Shown one piece after another: positions 18,518 to 26,420 of a stretch of 64,000 bases of DNA. The stretch is taken from NCBI RefSeq assembly GCF_003054445.1, contig NC_042506.1, positions 317,501 through 381,500 of the forward strand, given 5' to 3'. The position numbers and the translations under genes were made by a program. Under the pieces are notes generated by a model. It worked only from the letters and a program-made list of their open reading frames with translations, ran no database searches and had not been told where the DNA came from. Position 1 is the stretch's first letter. Each line of letters opens with the position of its first letter. Source of the stretch: Pichia kudriavzevii (taxonomy: Eukaryota > Ascomycota > Pichiomycetes > Pichiales > Pichiaceae).

Positions 18518-18941
18518 TACGTGGTGAATAGAGGGTATACTTTTTCTCCCTTCAAGGATAACCACAAAGAAAGCAGCCAGTTCTAATACATCCACTAATG
18601 AAGAAGCAGCAACACTTATAACTAGAAAGAAGTTGATGTTGGAGTTAAAATTTGTTTCTGCTTTTATTGCTTCCCCCCTTTTTTCTCTTTTTCTCTTTTT
18701 CTCTTTTTCTCTTTTTCTCTTTTTCTCGTTTTTTTCTCCCTAGTTTTTTCCATCATCGGGCCTGTGAAAAATGAGTCAATGTCAAAAGATCGCATCTGTT
18801 CTGACAGTCTCTATTAATCTAAAGAAAGTTTACTAATGTATAATAATATGTACGCATATCTTCCTATCTTGTCTTTGTTCTCTTTCTGGCAGACCTACTT
18901 CCTAGTATCCAGTTATATACAAGTCTAGAATAAAAAGCAGA
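18518..18941 (+). promoter_or_regulatory. ARO2 promoter with Gcn4 site and pyrimidine repeat
   Basis: The 424-bp gap holds TGAGTCA at 18772-18778, an exact Gcn4/AP-1 site 164 bp before the ARO2 ATG. ARO2 is a general amino-acid control target in S. cerevisiae, so this is plausible. A TTACTAA heptamer at 18830-18836 is probably chance. Confidence 0.5.
18685..18724 (+). repeat. Tandem CTCTTTTT repeat, five copies
   Basis: Five perfect head-to-tail copies of the 8-mer CTCTTTTT lie inside a longer pyrimidine-only tract upstream of ARO2. Such tracts usually exclude nucleosomes. Confidence 0.85.
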
Positions 18942-20066
18942 ATGTCCACATTTGGTACTATCTTCCGTGTCACTACATACGGTGAATCCCATTGCAAATC
19001 TGTAGGATGTATTGTCGATGGTGTTCCACCAAACATGTCACTTACGGAGGCTGACATCCAGCCACAGCTCACAAGACGTCGTCCTGGCCAGTCCAAACTA
19101 ACAACTCCAAGAAATGAAAAGGACCAAGTTGAAATCCAATCAGGTACAGAGTTTGGTAAAACCTTGGGTACTCCCATCGCCATGGTTGTCAAGAATCAAG
19201 ACCAAAGACCTCATGACTACTCCGACATGGATAATTACCCAAGACCTTCACATGCGGACTACACTTACCAGATGAAGTATGGTATCAAGGCTTCATCAGG
19301 TGGTGGCCGGTCTTCTGCTAGAGAAACCATTGGTCGTGTTGCAGCGGGTGCAATTGCTGAAAAATTCCTAAAGCAAATCAATGATGTTGAAATTGTTGCA
19401 TTTGTCTCCTCAGTTGGCGATTGTTCCATCGATAGATCCTGCTTAAATCCAGAGTTTATGGAATTGCTACAAAATATCACCAGAGATCAGGTTGATGCTG
19501 CAGGTCCAATCAGATGCCCAATCCCTGAGAAGGCAAAGGAAATGACCAAAATCGTTGAAACGGTCAGAGACGAACAGGATTCAATTGGTGGTGTCGTCAC
19601 TTGTGTCATTCGTAACTGCCCAATAGGTTTAGGAGAACCAGCCTTTGATAAATTAGAGGCATTATTGGCTCACGCAATGTTGTCAATCCCTGCTTCAAAG
19701 GGCTTTGAGATTGGTTCAGGCTTTGAAGGTACTAAAATTAAAGGTTCTTTACATAACGATCCATTTGTACAAAAGGGCGATAGACTGGGTACCATCACTA
19801 ATAAGTCCGGTGGTATCCAAGGTGGTATCTCTAACGGTGAAAATATCTACTTCTCCGTCCCATTCAAATCACCAGCTACAATTTGTCAAGGCCAAAATAC
19901 GGCAACTTACGATGGTCAGGAGGGTGTCTTAAACTCAAAGGGTAGACATGATCCAAATGTCGTTCCTAGAGCTATCCCTATCATTGAAGCTATGGCCGCT
20001 TTAGTCATTGCAGATGCTTACTTGATTCAGAAATCAAGAGAATCCTCATTTAATGCTGTCTATTAA
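18942..20066 (+). CDS. ARO2: Chorismate synthase
   Basis: This enzyme converts EPSP to chorismate, the last common step toward Phe, Tyr and Trp. In fungi it also carries an NAD(P)H:FMN reductase activity. The three family signatures are all visible: [17 protein letters not shown] near the N-terminus, [19 protein letters not shown] around residues 113-131, and [13 protein letters not shown] near 338-350. The invariant His of GESH and the catalytic Arg/His set are intact. Length is 374 aa, matching S. cerevisiae Aro2 (376). Its stop codon lies only 9 bp from the stop of the convergent gene. Confidence 0.96.
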   Translation: MSTFGTIFRVTTYGESHCKSVGCIVDGVPPNMSLTEADIQPQLTRRRPGQSKLTTPRNEKDQVEIQSGTEFGKTLGTPIAMVVKNQDQRPHDYSDMDNYPRPSHADYTYQMKYGIKASSGGGRSSARETIGRVAAGAIAEKFLKQINDVEIVAFVSSVGDCSIDRSCLNPEFMELLQNITRDQVDAAGPIRCPIPEKAKEMTKIVETVRDEQDSIGGVVTCVIRNCPIGLGEPAFDKLEALLAHAMLSIPASKGFEIGSGFEGTKIKGSLHNDPFVQKGDRLGTITNKSGGIQGGISNGENIYFSVPFKSPATICQGQNTATYDGQEGVLNSKGRHDPNVVPRAIPIIEAMAALVIADAYLIQKSRESSFNAVY

Positions 20067-20075
20067 CGTTGGATC

Positions 20076-22535
20076 CTAATGCTTCTCTATGTTAACTCCC
20101 CTCCCCCTTTTCTCATCTTCAATTTCTTCGTGTATAGATTCTTCCCTACTGGCAACTCTTTGACGTACTTCGAAGTTAGAATGCACCTTTGAACTCCCTG
20201 AACTCGAGCAACGACTCTTTACTTCTTCTTCTTCCAACGCATCATCAGGATTAACAACACGTAGTTTCGACCTTCTCTTATGACCAACCAGCACTTGGAC
20301 CTCCATATTATCGTTGTCTCGTTCAATAATGGACCCAGTTTCAGCCTCACCAATAGTTTCCATAATGGTTGTATCATTTACAAATGACTCATCGGCTCCA
20401 CTATCAACCGAATTGATTGATGGCATAATAGAGACCATAGATAGGGGCCGTGTTCTTGTGTTGATGCTCCTACCAGGCGACCGAGGTGGCGATTTAATTA
20501 GAGATCTGCTAGGCGACCTACTAGGTGATGCAGACGATGAAAATGACGATTCGTAATAAGATGAACTACTGGATAATGACGACGCATAAACTGGATATGA
20601 CATTCTCTTTTCGATAGTCTTCATGTATTGGTGTTGAGGCGAGCTTCCATATGCTTGGTTCAGTGTTATAAATCCTAAATTTTCAGAATGAAAAGTATTT
20701 ATTGATGAGTCTTCAGGTATGTGATGTAAATTCGAATTTGTTCTGTTCAAAGTGAAAAATGTCGAATGTTTAGGTACGGCGGGTGGGGGCTCGGCTAAGC
20801 TTGCATTAGTATCAGAAGTATTGGATTTTATCGTATACAGTTCACTCTGAAATGGATTGTCACTGGTTAAACTATCATCCCCTGCTGAATTGGTAATCCT
20901 TGAATCCTTATTCTGCTGTTCAGTGACTGAGCTAGGTGCTGTAACAAATGTAGCAATCGATGATTGGGTCGAGTTCTTTCTAGACAATGTGCCCATAAAA
21001 TTACTGGCGACTGATAAAGAACGACTCAGTGGGTTGTTTGTTTTCCTCAATGGCTTGTTGAGTTTGTACATTAGTCTTTCCTCCAAATACTGTTTTCTCT
21101 TTTTTCTCCATGAACTCAATGATAAGTTATCATCATCCTGATAATTGCTGACTCTAATATTATACTCAAACGCAGACCCGTCACTTGATTTATAATCTGA
21201 ATCGGATGTTGTTAAGGTTAGTTGTGAATTCCTTTTATGCTGATTTTGATAAAAATCAACAATTTCCTTAACTTCCCTATCGTGTAATTCCTGTTCTTTC
21301 TTTTCCTTGTATCTCTTATATAGCCATGTGATCAAGATCACAACAAGTATAATCACCAAAACAGGAATAATAACAGAAATTGCTATGATTGTACTTTTAC
21401 TAGTATGCGATCCAACTAACTCTATATCTTGTAGGTGACTATAATCAACACCATCGAGAGGCTCTAACGTGGTTGCATTGAACAATTCAATATAATATTT
21501 GTGAGCATCATTCGAACTATCTCTCTTTCTTGTTTCATTTACTTTGATGGCAATCAAAGTATCATAGATAGTACTTGCTGCAACAATATCGTCCAAAGAT
21601 CGATACAAACTAGTGGTATCATTTGAACCATTGGCTGTTGATAAACTTTTCCATTCCCATGATAAAAGTGAAGATGATACATTTAGTGAAGCAATTCGTG
21701 GTTGTGCGTTTCTATCATCCATAGTTTTGCCACCAATCATTAGAACGGATGAAACTTCAAAATTGGTTAAATTACCATTTTGAAAATATGGATTGTCCCT
21801 ACTGAACACTGGCAAAACTAGAGGATTAACTCTCGATTCTAAACCTTCCACTGTTCCAATTTTGCATGGTCTTTCTGCCCAGCTATTATATTGCCAAACT
21901 GGAATTTGCATCATACTTACCAAGTCATTGTTTGCTGAGATACCACCAAATAAAACCTGTGTATTGGTATTTATTTGTAATGTTGTTGATTTGTAAAATG
22001 GAGCAGGTTGAATTCTGGATGTTGCGTCTGTAAAATTCCACGAATTTATATCTAGTCGAGTCATAATTGTGCTTACTGACCTGCCGAGTAATCCCGAAAA
22101 AATGTAAACCCCGGAAGGATCAGTATTTGTGTACAGATAATTAGAATCATTCAGATAAGACATTTGAGAGGCTAAGCTTATTGGTTCCCATGCATCTTTG
22201 TCGGAAGAATATTTATTAACATCAAGGGTGGTTTCATCCGAAGAGGGGCAAAACGACAGAAGTGTTGAATTTGCAATAACGATCTTACAAAGTTCGTTTG
22301 TAGGTGATGTGATCGTTGAATTAGCAATTGTATCACCAGTATCAAACTTTGAATTAAATGGTATTCGAAATATTTTGTTTGACGACATTCCTTTGGTATC
22401 CAGCTCTTTTCTGTCATGGTTGTGTAAGTGTATGTAAACCTGTCTTCCGTTGTAATCATAAATAACGTCCTGATGTGTTAGTGTAAACACTGTTTGAAGC
22501 AACGAAAAAAGCAGTGCAAACACCACCGGTTTCAT
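20076..22535 (-). CDS. Uncharacterised single-pass membrane protein with kelch-like ectodomain
   Basis: The N-terminus MKPVVFALLFSLLQTVFTLT is a signal peptide. Residues about 20-375 form an extracytoplasmic domain with many N-glycosylation sequons and recurrent short blocks (VLFGGIS, VLMIGGKT, YIFSGLLG) typical of kelch/galactose-oxidase propeller blades, though degenerate. A strong transmembrane helix (about 380-402) is followed by a basic stop-transfer YKRYKEKK. The cytosolic tail of about 410 residues is Ser-rich and has an SPSRSPSRS-type repeat (a likely SR-kinase/CDK substrate). The architecture is that of a type I plasma-membrane or cell-wall-sensing protein. I do not recognise an S. 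cerevisiae orthologue and assign no function. Confidence 0.85.
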   Translation of the reverse strand: MKPVVFALLFSLLQTVFTLTHQDVIYDYNGRQVYIHLHNHDRKELDTKGMSSNKIFRIPFNSKFDTGDTIANSTITSPTNELCKIVIANSTLLSFCPSSDETTLDVNKYSSDKDAWEPISLASQMSYLNDSNYLYTNTDPSGVYIFSGLLGRSVSTIMTRLDINSWNFTDATSRIQPAPFYKSTTLQINTNTQVLFGGISANNDLVSMMQIPVWQYNSWAERPCKIGTVEGLESRVNPLVLPVFSRDNPYFQNGNLTNFEVSSVLMIGGKTMDDRNAQPRIASLNVSSSLLSWEWKSLSTANGSNDTTSLYRSLDDIVAASTIYDTLIAIKVNETRKRDSSNDAHKYYIELFNATTLEPLDGVDYSHLQDIELVGSHTSKSTIIAISVIIPVLVIILVVILITWLYKRYKEKKEQELHDREVKEIVDFYQNQHKRNSQLTLTTSDSDYKSSDGSAFEYNIRVSNYQDDDNLSLSSWRKKRKQYLEERLMYKLNKPLRKTNNPLSRSLSVASNFMGTLSRKNSTQSSIATFVTAPSSVTEQQNKDSRITNSAGDDSLTSDNPFQSELYTIKSNTSDTNASLAEPPPAVPKHSTFFTLNRTNSNLHHIPEDSSINTFHSENLGFITLNQAYGSSPQHQYMKTIEKRMSYPVYASSLSSSSSYYESSFSSSASPSRSPSRSLIKSPPRSPGRSINTRTRPLSMVSIMPSINSVDSGADESFVNDTTIMETIGEAETGSIIERDNDNMEVQVLVGHKRRSKLRVVNPDDALEEEEVKSRCSSSGSSKVHSNFEVRQRVASREESIHEEIEDEKRGRGVNIEKH

Positions 22536-23248
22536 CTTTCTTTGCTAGTAGTAATTGGCCCAAAGATATACCAATTAATAATGATTTCTTATATGTCCTT
22601 GAAATGAAGTTGAAATAGAAACTTTCCTGGGGAAAACTATCTCTCATTAAATCACCACATATATGCAGTTCAAAGTACTTTGGAATAATATTAAAACCCT
22701 TAGGGACATTTTCCAAATCAGGAATTAATTGACTGTATTTATATTTTCCCTAAATGGGTAATAATCGAAACAGGACACTTAACATGATTTGGAGATTTAA
22801 TATGAAACTACTGCACCTGACACGTGCAAGTATAGTTCCAGATTAGCAAATTCACAGGCAAATCAGCCAAATCAGTCCCCCAATTAGCACTAAGTGGAAA
22901 AGTTGGATTAGGCAAGTCATATCTAGAATCTCGAGGGATGCATCAAAGAAACATGCACTGTTGAGTGTTGTTTGTATTTCCTTCCCATTGTACAAAGAGG
23001 AACATTCTCCATCGAAAATCCGGACAAAGTTTAGATTGTTCCTGCAAGTCGGAGCAGAGGTGAACAACCGTATGCTTTAGGAGCTTTGTATAGGGGTTAT
23101 CTCATAGTGCATCCTCGATTTAGGCTTAACAGCAGCAGCAGTGTGCGTGAGGGCTAAATTTAGGTTTTTTTTTTCCGCCGGTTTAACAGCCAAGACCAGC
23201 TACTTTCAAATTTGATTTGGTTTTCTTTTAATAAAAGAATAGTGAAAC
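22536..23248. other. Divergent intergenic region between the kelch-like gene and the KTR gene
   Basis: There are 713 bp without a supportable gene. A CACGTG E-box lies at 22821-22826, and a T-rich tract precedes the KTR start. Short frames (for example 71 codons at 22852-23067, minus) look random. Confidence 0.55.
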
Positions 23249-24469
23249 ATGGGGAAAGTTCTATCTTATAGGTATTTGACATGTCAGGTAGCTCTCCTGT
23301 TTGTATTCCTTGTGTTTTTCCTGATATATTTGCTGTCAGTAGATTGGGATTTTACGTTTATATGGAAATCAACACCAAAAGTTGAATTGTTCAACGATAA
23401 TGACATTGAAATCCGTATAAAGGAAGGTGTAGACTCTGCGAATCGTGTTCAGGATGCTACATTATTTACTCTTTGCCAGAACACAGACCTGGGTGGAATG
23501 CTACATAGCATCAAATCGGTTGAAGAACGGTTTAACAATCGCTATCATTATCCATGGGTTTTCGCCAATGATGTGCCATTTAGTGATGATTTCAAAGATA
23601 GAATATCAGAAGCTGTTAGTGGAAATGCGATTTTCACCACAATACCAAAACAGTATTGGGAGGTGCCTGCTAATATTGATATGAAATATGTTGAGATGCA
23701 ACTAAAGAAGATGAAGGCAGAGGGAGTCCTATATGGTGGAAATCTTTCATATAGACAAATGTGTCGATTCAACTCTGGGTTTTTCTATAAGCTAGAAGCT
23801 TTGAAGGAATACGAATGGTATTGGAGAGTGGAGCCAAACATTAAGTTCAAATGCGATATTCCATATGATCCATTCCAAGTTATGAAGAAAGAGGAAAAAG
23901 TATATGGGTTTGCATTAGCGATGATAGAAGATCCAAGGACGATAAGGAGGTTATGGAAAACAACTAGAGATTATTTTGAAACCCAAGAAGACTGGGCTAG
24001 TAAGATTCCAGAGAGTAGCCATTACAACAAGTTTGACGATGATTCAAGGTCTCTTGAATTCATTGAGCAAAATGTGGATGCTAAAGAAATGGTCCGTGGT
24101 GACTTCAACCTCTGTCACTATTGGACAAACTTTGAAATTGCCAACTTGGATTTTTTTAGGAGTCCCAATTATGAAAACTATTTCCAAATTCTGGATAATA
24201 CCGGTAATTTTTTCTATGAACGATGGGGAGATGCCCCTGTACATACGTTAGCAGTCAGTTATTTACTACCTGTATCCAAAATCAAATACTTTGATAACAC
24301 AGGGTATTTTCACGAAACAATCGGCAACTGTCCTAGAGAGAAGAGTCTTCATCGAGAACTAAATTGTATGTGTTCCCGGTATACAGAGTTTAGTTGGAAT
24401 GTTTACTCGGCTGTTCCGCGTTGGTTCGAGGCCTTTGGACTCCCCCTGCCCAGAGAGAAACACTATTAA
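23249..24469 (+). CDS. Golgi alpha-1,2-mannosyltransferase, KTR/KRE2 family (GT15)
   Basis: These are type II Golgi enzymes adding alpha-1,2-mannose from GDP-mannose to O- and N-linked glycans. A short cytosolic tail is followed by a signal anchor (about residues 13-31) and the lumenal GT15 domain. Family signatures: YHYPWVFANDVPFS, then the YWRVEPNIKFKCDI block, and FNLCHYWTNFEIANLDFFRS with the Glu regarded as catalytic in Kre2/Mnt1. A block NTGNFFYERWGDAPVHT and a C-terminal Cys cluster (GNCP, LNCMCS) follow. Length is 406 aa, in the usual range (about 390-460). Which paralogue it is (KTR1, KTR3, KRE2 and so on) cannot be decided by eye. Confidence 0.93.
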   Translation: MGKVLSYRYLTCQVALLFVFLVFFLIYLLSVDWDFTFIWKSTPKVELFNDNDIEIRIKEGVDSANRVQDATLFTLCQNTDLGGMLHSIKSVEERFNNRYHYPWVFANDVPFSDDFKDRISEAVSGNAIFTTIPKQYWEVPANIDMKYVEMQLKKMKAEGVLYGGNLSYRQMCRFNSGFFYKLEALKEYEWYWRVEPNIKFKCDIPYDPFQVMKKEEKVYGFALAMIEDPRTIRRLWKTTRDYFETQEDWASKIPESSHYNKFDDDSRSLEFIEQNVDAKEMVRGDFNLCHYWTNFEIANLDFFRSPNYENYFQILDNTGNFFYERWGDAPVHTLAVSYLLPVSKIKYFDNTGYFHETIGNCPREKSLHRELNCMCSRYTEFSWNVYSAVPRWFEAFGLPLPREKHY

Positions 24470-24743
24470 TGTAGAAAACACGAGTGGAAAATGACAATGT
24501 TGTACTACACGTATATCCTTGTATTATAGATGTCTAATGAGACGATAAATGAGGGAAAAACTGTACGCTACTGTATAATGAAATCCCAAAAACAAAAATA
24601 ACCTCTTCGGGCTGTTCGGTCGGCGAGGTGAAGTGGTTTTTTTTTTTTCCTTCGTAAGTTCATGTCTATTGTAACTGGGCTTTTATTTGTTAGGGCAAGA
24701 CCAACTACACTACAACCAACTTGCAAGGGAGTCAAATTTAAAG

Positions 24744-26141
24744 ATGGGTAAATCTAAGCAGAATCACCAGGAGAGAGTGTTGTTAGACCTTCTAAACTCC
24801 CCTGTTAATAGAAACAAATGTGGAGAATGTAAAGCACATGACCCTACTTGGGCTTCATGGAACTTGGGTGTTTTCTTATGCGGGAGATGTGCTAGTGGTC
24901 ACCGTTCACTTGGTCGCCACATTTCCCGTGTGAAATCATTGTCAATGGAAAACTGGAGTAAACACGAACTGGATGTTTTAGGGAGAATTGGAAATAAGCG
25001 CAACAACCAATTTTGGAATGAGAAGAGTATCCCATTCACGTTTGAAGCGGATGACAAAGACGAGTTGGTGATGTGGTTGAGACGTAAGTATACTGGTAAG
25101 TTCAGGTACGGTCCGGTGACAGACAAGGACTACAATTTGGACGACGATTGGGGCGACAGAACAGATGATTATGGCTTTGATAAAATTAAAACCTCTAAGC
25201 GTGGCTATTTCACTAGTTTGTCATCGGACAACATTGGTCCAACGAGATCGATGAGAAGGGCGCAAGAAAGAAGCATGAGCTATGACGGCGAAGACTATGG
25301 TTATGATGATGACTATCCTAGTAGAAATAGACGCGGAAGCGCCAGAAGCTCTGCCTCCCCTGTTCATACCTCATCCTCATCTTCAGTTGGAAGGTCAATG
25401 AGGCTCACATATAGACGGCCAACGGATACTGAGTATAGAAAATATGGAGATATGAGTAGAAAAATGAAGTACGATTTGGGATATGAAGACGAAGATAGTA
25501 ATATTGAAGCTTTATCGATGACCCATGGTAATATTCCAAAGGCAGTTGAGATTCTGAAGCAAAATGGATCAAAACCAAGCAATGCCAACAATTCACGATC
25601 CTCAGTTTCATCTTATTCTAACAGAGTTGAACCCAATAAAACTCCTTCGTTACCTGCCAGAAAACAAGAAACTGGTGCCATTTTTGATTCCAGTAAGGCT
25701 GGAGGTTTCAACTGGTTGGATGATACTGTGTCTACAAGTGTTACAACCATGGATACAGGAAATGCAGCAGATAACAACATCTACCAATATGTGGATCCTA
25801 CTACTGGTAACGTCTACTATATTGACGCCCAGGGACAACAGTATATTGATCCAAGCCAACAACAACAAATGCAACAATTTGATAATACTATGATTCCTCA
25901 ACAGCAAATCCAGCAACCTATGGCTCCTCAACAAACAGTGAATCCTTTTCAGCAACCCATAATGGGTGGTGTTCTTCCTCTTCAAGGACAACCTGATTTA
26001 ACCTTGAACCAACTGCAACAGCAACAGCTACAACAACAGCAACAGCAACAGATTCAAATGCAAATTCAAATGCAGCAAACGCATCAGCTCCAACAACAAC
26101 AACAACAACAACAACAACAACCGTTTTTCAACGGTTACTAA
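24744..26141 (+). CDS. GTS1: ArfGAP-domain protein Gts1 with UBA and poly-Gln tail
   Basis: The ArfGAP zinc finger sits at about residues 16-45 (C-x2-C-x16-C-x2-C within CGECKAHDPTWASW...CGRC), followed by the Arg-containing GHRSLGRHISRVKS. A UBA-like segment lies around 250-285 (NIEALSMTHGNIPKAVEILKQ). The C-terminus is Gln-rich (about 350-462), ending in a long Q run. This order, ArfGAP-UBA-polyQ, is that of S. cerevisiae Gts1, which affects metabolic oscillation, endocytosis and stress tolerance. ATG at 24744 (MGKSKQNHQ) places the finger normally. An in-frame ATG at 24687 adds 19 unconserved residues. Length 465 aa. Confidence 0.85.
   Translation: MGKSKQNHQERVLLDLLNSPVNRNKCGECKAHDPTWASWNLGVFLCGRCASGHRSLGRHISRVKSLSMENWSKHELDVLGRIGNKRNNQFWNEKSIPFTFEADDKDELVMWLRRKYTGKFRYGPVTDKDYNLDDDWGDRTDDYGFDKIKTSKRGYFTSLSSDNIGPTRSMRRAQERSMSYDGEDYGYDDDYPSRNRRGSARSSASPVHTSSSSSVGRSMRLTYRRPTDTEYRKYGDMSRKMKYDLGYEDEDSNIEALSMTHGNIPKAVEILKQNGSKPSNANNSRSSVSSYSNRVEPNKTPSLPARKQETGAIFDSSKAGGFNWLDDTVSTSVTTMDTGNAADNNIYQYVDPTTGNVYYIDAQGQQYIDPSQQQQMQQFDNTMIPQQQIQQPMAPQQTVNPFQQPIMGGVLPLQGQPDLTLNQLQQQQLQQQQQQQIQMQIQMQQTHQLQQQQQQQQQQPFFNGY
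26008..26121 (+). repeat. CAA/CAG trinucleotide repeat (poly-Gln) in GTS1
   Basis: A mixed CAA/CAG tract encodes Gln runs broken by a short IQMQIQMQQTHQL segment. The end is a nearly pure CAA run (26092-26121). Likely length-polymorphic between strains. Confidence 0.85.
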
Positions 26142-26420
26142 TGCCTAAAGACATTCTATATAGCATTTTCAAAACTCAAATACAACTCTAATGTATATGA
26201 TATGTACCTCTCTTATCTTCAGTTTTTCCTTTTTTAATTTTGTGGCGCGGTGGCGTCTTTTGTTATTTTTATTTTTGCACCTTACTGATGTTGTACTGAG
26301 TCACTCCGTCACATCGGTTTATCTGGCGTCCCACCTTGTTGTTCTTCTATTGAGCTGCACCACGTTGTATATTGACTGAGAATTTTACGTTTCTTTTACT
26401 CCATTTGTTAGGTATGCATC

